Shown here piece by piece: positions 40,629-52,227 of a stretch of 64,000 nucleotides of DNA. Numbering within the stretch: position 1 is the stretch's first letter; each line of letters starts with the position of its first letter. This DNA is from Pseudomonadota bacterium. GTDB lineage: Bacteria > Pseudomonadota > Alphaproteobacteria > Sphingomonadales > Sphingomonadaceae. Both the position numbers and the translations under genes were made by a program. Under the pieces are notes generated by a model. That model had not been told where the DNA came from and did no database searches. It saw nothing but the letters and a program-made list of their open reading frames with translations. Where the stretch lies: positions 65,359 to 129,358 of the forward strand of contig JAEXFD010000027.1 of assembly GCA_023400405.1 (NCBI GenBank), in the 5' to 3' direction.

Positions 40629-42620
40629 ATGACCCGACGCCTGCCCGCCGCCGCCCTCGCCCTGCTGCTGACCTCGGCCGCCTCGACCGCGCTCGCTCAG
40701 CAATGGACCGGCCCGCAGGCCCCCGCCGCGCCGACGCCGCAGAACACGCCGCTGGCCCTGCCCCGCGCCCTGCCGCCGATCCCGGCGCCGACGGCCGAGG
40801 CCTATCCCGGCGTCATCCGCTATGAGGTCGACGCCACCGACGTCGAGAAGAAGATCGTCCGCGTGCGCCAGACCATCCCGGTCACGCCCGGCCCCCTGGT
40901 CCTGCTTTATCCGAAATTCCTGCCGGGCAACCACGCGGCGACCGGGCCGATCCAGTTGGTGTCCGGCGTCACGGTGCAGGGCGGCGGCGCCCGCATCGAC
41001 TGGCTGCGCGACACCATCGACCCCTACGCCTTCCACATCGAGGTGCCGCAGGGCGTCAGCGAGATCACCGTCGACTTCCAGTGGCTGACCCAGCCGGACA
41101 GCTCGACCTGGCGCGTGGTCATGACGCCCGAGATGGTCAATCTGCAGTGGGAGAAGGCCCTGCTCTATCCGGCGGGCTATCGCTCCACCGGCATCACCTT
41201 CGCCCCGTCGATCCGCCTGCCGCAGGGCTGGAAATACGGCGTGGCGCTGGACACCCAAAGCTTCGTCGACGGCCTGGCGACGTTTGCGCCGACCGACCTC
41301 TACACCCTGATCGACAGCCCCCTGTTCGGCGGCGCCAACTTCCAGCGCATCGCCATCGACCCGCGCCGCGGAAACGGCGAAGGCGCCGTCCACCTGAACA
41401 TCGTCGCCGATGCGGCCAAGGATCTGGCCCCCACGACCGAGCAGCTCGGCTGGTTCGAGAACCTGGTCACCCAGACCGACCGCCTGTTCGGCGCCCGCCC
41501 CTATGACCGCTACGATTTCCTGGTGGCCGCCACGTCGAAGATGGGCGGCATCGGCCTGGAGCATCATCGCTCGTCCGAGAACTCGGTCCCGACCGACTTC
41601 TTCACCAACTGGGGCAAGAGCATGGGGGCCGTCGGCCTGCTGCCGCACGAGTTCGTCCACGCCTGGAACGGCAAGCGCCAGCGCCCGGTCGACGAACTGA
41701 CCGCCAACCACAACATCCCGACCCAGAACACCCTTCTGTGGGTCTATGAGGGTCAGACGGAATACTGGGGCGATGTGCTGACCGCCCGCTCGGGTCTGGC
41801 CTCCAAGGAAGACATTCTGGTCACCGTGGCCGAGAACGCCGCCTTCTATGACAACCAGCCGGGCCGCGAGTGGCGCCCGCTGCAGGATGCGAACAACCAC
41901 AACCTGCTCGGCTATCGCACCTCGAACCCCTATTCGTCGTGGATGCGCGGCACGGGCGACTACTACCGCGAGGCCCTGCTGATCTGGCTGGACGCCGACA
42001 CGCTGATCCGCGAAGCGACGGGCGGGAAGAAGTCGCTGGACGACTTCGCCAAGGGCTTCTTCGGCGGCGACGACGGCTCCTGGGCGCCGCGCGGCTATAC
42101 GTTCGACGACGTGGTCGCGGCGCTGAACGCGGTCCATCCGCACGACTGGGCGACCTTCCTGCGCACGCGCCTGGACGCCAGCGGGCCGGACGCCAGGGCC
42201 CCGCTGGACGGTCTGGCGCGCGGCGGCTACCGCCTGACCTACACCGACACCCTGACGACCGACGAGAAGCGCATCCAGTCGGGCTGGGCCAACGACTTCC
42301 AGTATTCCCTGGGCTTCACCCTGTCCTCGTCGAACAAGCTGACCGGCATTCGCTGGGGCGGCCGCGCCTTCGAGGCCGACATCGGGCCGGGCTGGGAGCT
42401 GGTCGCCGTCAACGACATCGCCGCCTCGGCCGAGAAGCTGCGCGACGCCGTCACCGCCGCCAAGGGAACCGACGCCCCGATCCGTCTGCTGCTCAAGAAC
42501 GGCGACCGCTACCGCACCGTCGATTTCGACTATCACGAGGGCCTGCGCTACCCGCGCCTGGAGCGGATTCCCGGCACGCCGGATCGGTTGGGCGACATCC
42601 TCAGCCCGCGCCGTCGCTAA
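40629..42620 (+). CDS. M61-family (glycyl) aminopeptidase, copy 2
   Basis: This is a 663-residue paralogue of the previous gene with the same layout: signal peptide ending ALAQQ, an M61 N-domain, HEFVH at about residues 340-344, LLWVYEGQTEYWG, and a PDZ-like end (IRWGGRAFEADIGPGWELV) closing in LSPRRR. All visible catalytic residues are kept in both copies. Tandem M61 genes suggest different peptide preferences or stages of periplasmic peptide use. Confidence 0.93.
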   Translation: MTRRLPAAALALLLTSAASTALAQQWTGPQAPAAPTPQNTPLALPRALPPIPAPTAEAYPGVIRYEVDATDVEKKIVRVRQTIPVTPGPLVLLYPKFLPGNHAATGPIQLVSGVTVQGGGARIDWLRDTIDPYAFHIEVPQGVSEITVDFQWLTQPDSSTWRVVMTPEMVNLQWEKALLYPAGYRSTGITFAPSIRLPQGWKYGVALDTQSFVDGLATFAPTDLYTLIDSPLFGGANFQRIAIDPRRGNGEGAVHLNIVADAAKDLAPTTEQLGWFENLVTQTDRLFGARPYDRYDFLVAATSKMGGIGLEHHRSSENSVPTDFFTNWGKSMGAVGLLPHEFVHAWNGKRQRPVDELTANHNIPTQNTLLWVYEGQTEYWGDVLTARSGLASKEDILVTVAENAAFYDNQPGREWRPLQDANNHNLLGYRTSNPYSSWMRGTGDYYREALLIWLDADTLIREATGGKKSLDDFAKGFFGGDDGSWAPRGYTFDDVVAALNAVHPHDWATFLRTRLDASGPDARAPLDGLARGGYRLTYTDTLTTDEKRIQSGWANDFQYSLGFTLSSSNKLTGIRWGGRAFEADIGPGWELVAVNDIAASAEKLRDAVTAAKGTDAPIRLLLKNGDRYRTVDFDYHEGLRYPRLERIPGTPDRLGDILSPRRR

Positions 42621-42713
42621 GGATCTAAAGGCGCGCCGAGCAGATCACGGCTTGGCGCGACCGGCCGGGGCGGTTTAACCTGTCAGGGACGGGCGCCGCT
42701 TCGGACCGCCCAC

Positions 42714-43838
42714 ATGAGAACTCGGCCCATGCCGGAGACCCCTGGCGCGCCCGGACGGCGCGACACGCGGTCCCTGCCTCGGAGGCCCCGCAACAGCGGT
42801 GCTTTCGATCGAGACGCGCCCCTCTACGGCGCGCTCGACCTGGGGACCAATAATTGCCGCCTGCTGATCGCGCGCCCAGCGCGTGACGGCTTTCGCGTGG
42901 TGGATTCTTTCAGCCGCATCGTACGCCTTGGCGAGAGCCTGTCGCGCACCGGCCGCCTGGACGATCGGGCGATGGACCGGGCCTATGACGCCCTGGCCCT
43001 GTGCGCCGAGCGCCTGGTGCGCAAGGGCGTCGATCCCAACCGCCTGACCGCCGTCGCCACCCAGGCCTGCCGCATGGCCGAAAACGGCCCCGCCTTCGTC
43101 GAGCGGGTGCGGCGCGGCACCGGCCTGCGGCTTCGGATCATCGATCCCTCCGAGGAAGCCGCCCTGTCGGTTGCGGGCTGCCTGAACCTGTTCGATCCGC
43201 GCGCCGAGGCGGTGCTGGTGATCGACGTGGGCGGCGGCTCGACCGAACTGTCCTGGCTGATGAAAGGGCCGCGCGGCTTCGAGACCGCCGCCTGGATGTC
43301 GGCGCCGCTGGGCGTGGTCAGCCTGGCCGAACGTCACCCCGAGCCGGATGGCAGCCCGCCCGAATGGTATGAGGCCATGGTCGCCGACTTCGGCGCCGCC
43401 ATCGCTACGGGCGGTCCAGAAGGCCCGGACTTCCTGACGCGCGTGGGCGCCGGGCGCGGGCATATGGTCGGCACCTCCGGCGCCATCACCAGCCTGGCCG
43501 GGATTCATCTGGAGCTGAAACGCTATCAGCGCGATCTGGTCGACGGCCTCTGGATGACGCGCGGCGACTGCGAAAAGGCGGCCGACCGCCTGATCGCCCT
43601 CGGTCCCGCCGGGCGCGCGGCCGAGAACTGCATCGGTCCGGACCGCGCCGACCTGGTGTTGGCGGGCGCGGCGATCCTGGAAGCCGTACAGCGCGCCTGG
43701 CCGTGCGAACGGGTGCGCGTGGCCGACCGCGGCCTGCGTGAAGGCCTGCTGCTGCAGAAGATGCGCGAAGACCGGCAGCCTAAGCCGCGTCGCCGTCGGC
43801 GTCGCAGGGGCGGCGGTGGTGCTGGCGGCGGCCAATAA
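42714..43838 (+). CDS. Ppx/GppA-family exopolyphosphatase/pppGpp phosphatase
   Basis: This is a 374-residue protein. The ASKHA phosphate motif YGALDLGTNNCRLLIARP lies near residues 42-59 and the second one, VLVIDVGGGSTELSW, near 175. GHMVGTSGAITSLAGIH is a further family motif. A basic tail (KPRRRRRRRG) could bind polyphosphate or RNA. The family hydrolyses polyphosphate or pppGpp; the two cannot be separated by sight. The ATG at 42714 has an in-frame alternative at 42729. Confidence 0.9.
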   Translation: MRTRPMPETPGAPGRRDTRSLPRRPRNSGAFDRDAPLYGALDLGTNNCRLLIARPARDGFRVVDSFSRIVRLGESLSRTGRLDDRAMDRAYDALALCAERLVRKGVDPNRLTAVATQACRMAENGPAFVERVRRGTGLRLRIIDPSEEAALSVAGCLNLFDPRAEAVLVIDVGGGSTELSWLMKGPRGFETAAWMSAPLGVVSLAERHPEPDGSPPEWYEAMVADFGAAIATGGPEGPDFLTRVGAGRGHMVGTSGAITSLAGIHLELKRYQRDLVDGLWMTRGDCEKAADRLIALGPAGRAAENCIGPDRADLVLAGAAILEAVQRAWPCERVRVADRGLREGLLLQKMREDRQPKPRRRRRRRGGGGAGGGQ

Positions 43839-43842
43839 TCGC

Positions 43843-43985
43843 CCTTCTCCCCTTGTGAGAGAAGGTGGCCCGTTAGGGCCGGATGAGGGGTCTCGCCACG
43901 CCTTATGCGGACAATGGGTTGAGCGTCCAGCAACCCCTCATCCGTCAGGCTGACGCCTGCCACCTTCTCCCACAAGGGGAGAAGG
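43843..43985. repeat. Intergenic palindromic repeat element
   Basis: Outer arms of 27 bases (43843-43869 and 43959-43985) are inverted copies with one mismatch, starting CCTTCTCCCCTTGTG and ending ACAAGGGGAGAAGG. Inner arms GGATGAGGGGT and ACCCCTCATCC form a second nested pairing. Elements of this kind recur between genes in Caulobacterales and Rhizobiales. Here it lies between convergent genes, where the long hairpin can end transcription both ways. Confidence 0.8.
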
Positions 43986-43997
43986 ACTTTGAAGCGG

Positions 43998-44891
43998 CTA
44001 ATCCACCTGGACCGGCAGGTCGATGTCGCAGACCGAGAAGTCGGCGCCCCTCGCCGTCCGCGTGGTTTCGACCAGGGCGCGGAACGGGGCGCTGCTCGTG
44101 CTCAGGACGCGCACCGTGGGCCGCTCAGCTTCGGCCAGATCGCCCGCCACACGCACACGCGTCATGCGGTCGGGATCGCTCACGATGCCGTCGGGATTCG
44201 GACTGAACTTCAACGCGCGCACGACGTCCAGGCCCGACACCACCCGTCCCCAGACGGTGTAACGCTTGTCCAACGCCGGATAAGGCTGGCGCATCAGGAA
44301 GAACTGGCTGTTGGCGCTGTCGGGCGCATCGTCGCGCGCCATGCCCGCGACGCCGGGACAATACAGGCCCCAGGCGTGGACCTTGCCGTCCGCCGTCGTC
44401 CTCATCACGGCGTCAGGCTGGGTCTGCACCGGCAGCGACTGGACGAAGCCCATCAGGGCGCCCGCAGGCGCAGCCACGGCGGCGAAGGGCGTCTGTGCGT
44501 CACGGCGGAAGGTGAGCTCGGCCTTCAGGTCGGGATGCCAGCTCTGGCCCTCGCCTGTGCCCAGGGGATCACCCGTCTGGGCCATGAAGGCGTCGATGAC
44601 CCGATGCCAGTTCAACCCGTCATAAAAGCCCGCCTTGGCCAGCAGACGCATGCGCGCGACATGGCCGGGCGCGGCCTCGGGCGTCATCTCCACCAGGATG
44701 CGGCCCTTGCTGGTGTCGATGACCAGCAGATTGTCCGGCGCCACCATGCGCCAGTCGCCGGCGGCGATCGCCGGGGCCGCCTCACGAGGCGCAGCGTCGC
44801 TGAGCGCCGGCGCCGCGTCCTGGGCCGTCGCCGCGCTCGCCATCAGGGCGGCCATCAGCGCCGCCCCGATCGTCGGAAGTTGGTGCCTCAT
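43998..44891 (-). CDS. Secreted cyclophilin-type peptidyl-prolyl isomerase (copy 1)
   Basis: This is a 297-residue protein with a signal peptide (LPTIGAALMAALMASAATAQD). The cyclophilin domain covers about residues 50-260: VIDTSKGRILVEMTPEAAP, WHRVIDAFMAQTGDPLGTG (containing the catalytic Arg, Phe and Gln) and SANSQFFLM. It assists protein folding in the periplasm. It follows a paralogue with the same layout 35 bases upstream, in an operon with coaD. Confidence 0.93.
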   Translation of the reverse strand: MRHQLPTIGAALMAALMASAATAQDAAPALSDAAPREAAPAIAAGDWRMVAPDNLLVIDTSKGRILVEMTPEAAPGHVARMRLLAKAGFYDGLNWHRVIDAFMAQTGDPLGTGEGQSWHPDLKAELTFRRDAQTPFAAVAAPAGALMGFVQSLPVQTQPDAVMRTTADGKVHAWGLYCPGVAGMARDDAPDSANSQFFLMRQPYPALDKRYTVWGRVVSGLDVVRALKFSPNPDGIVSDPDRMTRVRVAGDLAEAERPTVRVLSTSSAPFRALVETTRTARGADFSVCDIDLPVQVD

Positions 44892-44926
44892 GTTCCGCGC
44901 CCCTCCCCTGGCGTGGATGATCGCCG

Positions 44927-45790
44927 TCAGCCGCCTTGAACCGGCGGCTGGACGTCGCAGATGCCGAAGGACGCGCCCTTGGCGGCCCGCGCCGCCTCGA
45001 CGGCGGCGTTGAACGGCGCAGAGCCGGGCACAGCCACGCGGATCGTCGGCCGCTCGGCCTCCGGCATGGACGAGGCCAGACGCGCCCGCGTCATGACGTC
45101 GGCGTCGGGACCGACGGCCCCGTCGTTGGCGTCGTTGCCCGCCTTGAGCGCCTTGACCACGTCCAGGCCCTGCACCACCCGGCCGAAGACCGTGTAGGCG
45201 CCGTTCAGATTGTCGTTCTGGCCCATCATCAGATAGAATTGGCTGTTGGCGCTGTCAGGCGAGCCGGCGCGCGCCATGCCCGCCACGCCGGGGCAGAACA
45301 GCCCCTGGGCCGAGGTCTTGAAGTCCGCCGTGACGAACATCTGGGCGTCGGGCTGCGTCACCACCGGGATGGAGCCCATGATGCCGCGCAGGCCCGGCCC
45401 GCTGTTCTCGACCGGGACGAAGCCGCTGTCGCGGCCGCGACGGAAGGTGAACTCGCCCTTCAGGTCCGGAAGTTCGCTGCCGCCCGCGCCGGTGCCCTGA
45501 GGGTCGCCGGTCTGGGCCATGAAGTTCGGAATGACGCGGTGGAATTTCAGCCCGTCATAGAAGCCCTGATTGGTCAGGGTGCGGATGCGCTCAACATGGT
45601 TCGGCGCCGCGCGCGGCTCCAGCTCCACCAGGATGCGGCCCTTGGCCGTGTCGATCACCCACAGGTTCTCGGGCGCCACAGTGCGCCAATCGCCCGACTG
45701 AGCGCCCGACTGGGCCATCGCTCCACCGGCCAGCAGGGCCATGCCCGCCGCCAGCGCCATCACAGACTTGATCTTCAAACCCGACCTCAA
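44927..45790 (-). CDS. Secreted cyclophilin-type peptidyl-prolyl isomerase (copy 2)
   Basis: This is a 287-residue protein with a signal peptide (VMALAAGMALLAGGAMAQS) and a cyclophilin core (VIDTAKGRILVELEPRAAP, FHRVIPNFMAQTGDPQGTG, SANSQFYLMMG). All usual active-site residues appear present. Its start overlaps the coaD stop by four bases, so it is translated with coaD. Tandem cyclophilins after coaD and gyrA match my recollection of Caulobacter gene order. Confidence 0.93.
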   Translation of the reverse strand: MRSGLKIKSVMALAAGMALLAGGAMAQSGAQSGDWRTVAPENLWVIDTAKGRILVELEPRAAPNHVERIRTLTNQGFYDGLKFHRVIPNFMAQTGDPQGTGAGGSELPDLKGEFTFRRGRDSGFVPVENSGPGLRGIMGSIPVVTQPDAQMFVTADFKTSAQGLFCPGVAGMARAGSPDSANSQFYLMMGQNDNLNGAYTVFGRVVQGLDVVKALKAGNDANDGAVGPDADVMTRARLASSMPEAERPTIRVAVPGSAPFNAAVEAARAAKGASFGICDVQPPVQGG

Positions 45791-46272
45791 CCCTTCTTGA
45801 CCTTGGCCAACACGCTCGCGGCGACCGCCGGGCTGACGAAGCTGTCGATCCGACCGTCCAGCCGGGCGATTTCCTTCACCAGTCGCGAGGCGATGGCCTG
45901 ATGCCGCGGATCGGCCATCAGGAACACCGTCTCTATGTCGCTGTTGAGGCGCTGATTCATCGCCGTCATCTGGAACTCATACTCGAAATCGGCGACGGCG
46001 CGCAGACCGCGTATGATGACGCTGGCGTCCAGTTCCTCGGCGAAATGCATCAGCAGGCTGGAAAACGGCCGCACCTCAATGTCAGCGTTGAAGCGCGCCA
46101 CCTCGGCCTTGAGCATCTCGACCCGCTCGGCGGTCGAGAACAGCGGGCCCTTGTCGTCGTTCTGAGCGACGCCGATGACCAGCCGGTCCACCAGCTTGAC
46201 CGCCCGCCCGATGATATCGAGATGACCGTTGGTGACCGGATCGAAGGTGCCCGGATAAAGTCCGATACGCAT
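45787..46272 (-). CDS. coaD: Phosphopantetheine adenylyltransferase
   Basis: This is a 161-residue enzyme starting at ATG 46272 (MRIGLYPGTFDPVTNGHLDI), with GGGGAGG nine bases upstream; an ATG 18 bases earlier lacks a site. The nucleotidyltransferase motif TNGH, IIRGLRAVADFEYE and the C-terminal ISS-equivalent (FVSPAVA) are in place. It makes dephospho-CoA from phosphopantetheine and ATP, the fourth step of CoA synthesis. It is the first gene of a coaD-cyclophilin-cyclophilin unit. Confidence 0.96.
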   Translation of the reverse strand: MRIGLYPGTFDPVTNGHLDIIGRAVKLVDRLVIGVAQNDDKGPLFSTAERVEMLKAEVARFNADIEVRPFSSLLMHFAEELDASVIIRGLRAVADFEYEFQMTAMNQRLNSDIETVFLMADPRHQAIASRLVKEIARLDGRIDSFVSPAVAASVLAKVKKG

Positions 46273-46326
46273 GGCCGGCGGCCTCCCCATCGTTTGGGCC
46301 CGTTTAGCAGGTGCGAAATGAACGGC

Positions 46327-47130
46327 CTAGATTTTCTGACGCGGCTGTGATCGCCAAAGGGCGTCTATCTGCTGCACCGCATCCGTCGCGCCGGCGAAGA
46401 CATGGCCGTCGACAGCCGCGATTTCCGCCGCGGGCGTGGCGCTGTTGCACAGGAAGGCGCCGTCAAACCGGGGCAGGTCCGACAGGCGCACGACCTCGGT
46501 CCGCTGCGGCGATCCGGCGCGGTCCAGCGCCTCGCGGATCAGGGCCTGCGCCACCCCGTCCAGCATGCGCGCCTCGGGCCAAACCACCGTCTCGCGTTTG
46601 ATGAAGCCGACATTCCACAGCGAGCCCTCGGAAATCCGGTCCTCGGCGTCGGTGAACAGGGCGTCGTCGAAACCCGCCAGCCGCGCCATGCGCCGCGCCC
46701 GCAACAGGCCCATCGTGGCGACGTGCTTCAGATGCGGCGCCTCGCGGGCATAGACCTGGCTCTGCAGGCGGACCCCGTGCGGCAAGGGCGACGGCGGGGC
46801 CGAGACGCTGATCATCACCTGCGGCGCACCGATCCAGTGCGGCTGACGCAGGGAAAGCTCATTTGAAAACAGGCTGATGCGCAGCCAGGCCTCATCTCGC
46901 CCGGCCAGCGCCGTCCGCATCTGATCGCGCAGGCGATCTTTGGCGACAGCTTCACCGAACAGTTCGACCGCCGCACGGTTGAGGCGGCCCAGGTGCCGAT
47001 CCAGCCCGCGCACCCCGCCCCCCTCCACGCGGAAAGAGGTCAGGGCGCCGTAGTTGAACAAGGCCTGGCGGCCCAGATCCTCAACCCCCGCAGGTCGGCC
47101 GTCGATCCAGAGTTCAGGAACGACGGCCAT
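46327..47130 (-). CDS. PLP-dependent class IV aminotransferase (PabC/Ilve-like)
   Basis: This is a 267-residue fold-type IV enzyme. The PLP-binding Lys is in APHLKHVATMGLLRARR (about residue 135). DALFTDAEDRISEGSLWNVGFI carries the cofactor Glu, and the late LCNSATPAAEI loop contacts phosphate. The family includes aminodeoxychorismate lyase (folate) and branched-chain aminotransferases; the length and the ISEGSLWNV motif lean to a PabC-like lyase. It starts seven bases after gyrA on the same strand, so it is probably co-transcribed. Confidence 0.85.
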   Translation of the reverse strand: MAVVPELWIDGRPAGVEDLGRQALFNYGALTSFRVEGGGVRGLDRHLGRLNRAAVELFGEAVAKDRLRDQMRTALAGRDEAWLRISLFSNELSLRQPHWIGAPQVMISVSAPPSPLPHGVRLQSQVYAREAPHLKHVATMGLLRARRMARLAGFDDALFTDAEDRISEGSLWNVGFIKRETVVWPEARMLDGVAQALIREALDRAGSPQRTEVVRLSDLPRFDGAFLCNSATPAAEIAAVDGHVFAGATDAVQQIDALWRSQPRQKI

Positions 47131-47136
47131 GCAGGA

Positions 47137-49911
<2,775 letters not shown>

Positions 49912-50034
49912 GGAAATCAGGCTTTAGATGGCCGGAATCGGAACGTGATCCGCTATTCAGGTTTCTATCATCAGGGGGCCGTGGTGGCAAAGAAACGCCG
50001 CTGAAATCCCCGCGTGTAAAAGGACAGGAAATTC

Positions 50035-50646
50035 ATGCGCTTGACACCAACCGCCTTCATCGCGCCCGGCGTTCTGGCGATCGCCCTCGCCGCAGGCGCC
50101 GCGTCGGCTCAACAACATGCGGGCCATGCAGGCCATACGCCGGATCAGCACGCCGCCCACATGGCCATGATGCGCGCTACGCCGGGTCAAACCTCTCAGG
50201 TCGCCATCATCAACGGCCAGGGCGCCGACATCGGCAAGGCCACCCTGACGCAGGGCTCGACCGGCCTGCTGATCAAGGTCGAGGCCACGGGCCTGACGCC
50301 CGGCTGGCACGGCATCCACATCCACGCCACGGGCCAGTGCGAGGCGCCCTTCACCTCGGCCGGCGCTCACATCAACCACGGCGATCCCAAGAAGCCCCAC
50401 GGCCTGCTGAACGCCGAGGGCCCCGATGACGGCGACCTGCCCAACGTCTTCGCCGACGCCGCCGGTGCCGTGAACGCCGAGGTCTTCACCAGCCACGCCC
50501 GCCTGTCGCAGAACGGCCCCGGCCAGTGGCTGCTGGACGCCGACGGCTCGGCCCTGGTGATCCACGCCAACGCCGACGACCATTCCAGCCAGCCGATCGG
50601 CGGCGCGGGCGACCGCGTGGCCTGCGCGGTCATCAAGGCGCAATAA
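50035..50646 (+). CDS. sodC: Periplasmic Cu/Zn superoxide dismutase
   Basis: This is a 203-residue protein with a signal peptide (IALAAGAASAQQ) and a His-rich N-terminal segment (HAGHAGHTPDQHAAHM) that may gather metal. Metal ligands appear in HGIHIHATGQCE and GAHINHGDPKKPHG, and the electrostatic/disulfide region ends GGAGDRVACAVI. It removes superoxide outside the cytoplasm. It is divergent from gyrA with its own promoter region. Confidence 0.95.
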   Translation: MRLTPTAFIAPGVLAIALAAGAASAQQHAGHAGHTPDQHAAHMAMMRATPGQTSQVAIINGQGADIGKATLTQGSTGLLIKVEATGLTPGWHGIHIHATGQCEAPFTSAGAHINHGDPKKPHGLLNAEGPDDGDLPNVFADAAGAVNAEVFTSHARLSQNGPGQWLLDADGSALVIHANADDHSSQPIGGAGDRVACAVIKAQ

Positions 50647-50651
50647 GTCGC

Positions 50652-51608
50652 CTAAACCTTGGCGGGAGCGCCGGCGCGCAGTCCGCGCTCCCCCAGGGCC
50701 ACCGTGACCACCCCCGCCAGGGCGATCGCCACGCCGGTCAGGATCTGCGGTGTCAGCACGTCGCCCATGAACAGGCCGCCGATCAGGATCGACACCAGGG
50801 GCGAGCCCAGCAGATAGGGCGTCACCCGCCCGGCCTCGCGCCTCTGCACCAGCCAGAACATCAGACTGGTCGCGAACACGGACGAAATCACCCCCGCCCA
50901 GATCAGGGTGCCCCACACCAGCGGCGTCGCCGCCTTGGCCGCCTCCCACTGCCCCGTCTCGAACAGGGCCGAACCCAGCGTCAGAGCCGGCAAGGCCATC
51001 AGCGCCAGCAGTCCCTGCATCTTCAGCGGCGGGATAGAGGTCGTGCCGCGCGCGATCACCGTCGTCAGCGCCCAGGCCGAGGCGCCCAGCGCCCCGACCA
51101 GAATAGCCTTCCAGTCCTGCAAGGCGTGGGGGTCCAGCGTCATCCAGGCCACGCCCATGAAGGCGATCACCAGGCCGACCGTCGCCATCCGCGAAATCCG
51201 CTCGCCCAGCAACAGGAAGGCGAACAGGGACGTCAGCGGAATCCACAGCTGGGTCGCCACCGTCACCGGGCTGACGTCATGAGCCAGCCAGAAGGCCAGG
51301 TAGATCAGACCGTAGTGGATCGGCCCGCCCACCACGGCGATGATGAGCAGGCTCTTCCAGTTCGGAAACGGCGGCCGCACGAACCAGACCAGGCAGGCGG
51401 CGGCGATGGCGAAGCGCAGCGCCCCCGTCATCAGCGGCGGCAGCACCTCGGTGGCGACCTTGGCGGCGGCGTTGTTCACCCCCCAGATGACCAGAACGGC
51501 CACGATGGCGGCGATCTCGAGCGGCGTCAGCGCGTGCGGGGAGGAGGAGGAACTGGACACGCCCCCATGCTTGCCACAGGGCGCGACGATTGGCCTCTCA
51601 CGAAGCAT
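50652..51608 (-). CDS. EamA/DMT-superfamily transporter
   Basis: This is a 318-residue membrane protein with about ten hydrophobic helices in two EamA repeats (LVIWGVNNAAAKVATEVLPP opens the first; MLREALQ-type links are absent). FAFLLLGERISRMATVGLVIAF marks the usual glycine-glutamate helix of the family. Substrates vary (amino acids, nucleosides, drugs). A GTG at 51560 (MSSSSSSPHALTP) is an alternative start that would remove a non-hydrophobic leader. It is convergent with sodC. Confidence 0.85.
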   Translation of the reverse strand: MLRERPIVAPCGKHGGVSSSSSSPHALTPLEIAAIVAVLVIWGVNNAAAKVATEVLPPLMTGALRFAIAAACLVWFVRPPFPNWKSLLIIAVVGGPIHYGLIYLAFWLAHDVSPVTVATQLWIPLTSLFAFLLLGERISRMATVGLVIAFMGVAWMTLDPHALQDWKAILVGALGASAWALTTVIARGTTSIPPLKMQGLLALMALPALTLGSALFETGQWEAAKAATPLVWGTLIWAGVISSVFATSLMFWLVQRREAGRVTPYLLGSPLVSILIGGLFMGDVLTPQILTGVAIALAGVVTVALGERGLRAGAPAKV

Positions 51609-51660
51609 GACCGCAGGTTACCCTGCACAACCGCCCGTCCTGTCGGCTATAGAGGCCGCC

Positions 51661-52227
51661 ATGAAGACCCCTGCCCTGCTGTCCGCCCTCGCCGTCCTGA
51701 CCGCCTGCATCGCCGCCGCGCCCGCAACCGCCGAGCCGTCTCTCGTCGTCTCGCCCCAGCCTCTGCCGATCGACGACGCTCGGCCGCGCGTCTTCCTGGG
51801 CGGCAGCATCGACATGGGCGGCGCGCCGGACTGGCAGGCGGCGCTGACACAGGCCCTGGGCGACATGGACGTCACCGTGCTGAACCCCCGCCGCCCCGAC
51901 TGGAACCCCGCCTGGCGCCCCGAGGCGGATGAGCCCGAGTTCCGCCGCCAGGTCGAGTGGGAGCTGGCCGCCCTGGAAAGCGCCGACGTCATCGTCATGT
52001 ATTTCGCGCCGGGCACGCAAAGCCCGATCAGCCTGCTGGAAATGGGCCTGCATGCGCGCGGCGGAAAGCTGATCGTGCTGGCCCCCGAAGGCTTCTGGCG
52101 CAAGGGCAACGTCGACATCACCGCCCGCGCCTATGGCGTGCGTCAGGTGCAGACCATGGACGAACTGACCGCCGCCGTCCGCCAGGCCCTGACCGAAGCC
52201 GCCGAGAAGGGCCGCTTCGCGCGCTAG
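51661..52227 (+). CDS. Exported nucleoside 2-deoxyribosyltransferase-like protein
   Basis: This is a 188-residue protein. A clear signal peptide (LLSALAVLTACIAAAPATAEP) precedes a domain with VFLGGSIDMG, NPRRPDWNP, FRRQVEWELAALESADVIVM and QSPISLLEMGLHA, the binding and catalytic-Glu region of the nucleoside deoxyribosyltransferase superfamily. Members usually act in the cytoplasm on purine or pyrimidine nucleosides; an exported form is unusual. The stop shares CTAG with the convergent DUF2269 gene. Confidence 0.75.
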   Translation: MKTPALLSALAVLTACIAAAPATAEPSLVVSPQPLPIDDARPRVFLGGSIDMGGAPDWQAALTQALGDMDVTVLNPRRPDWNPAWRPEADEPEFRRQVEWELAALESADVIVMYFAPGTQSPISLLEMGLHARGGKLIVLAPEGFWRKGNVDITARAYGVRQVQTMDELTAAVRQALTEAAEKGRFAR

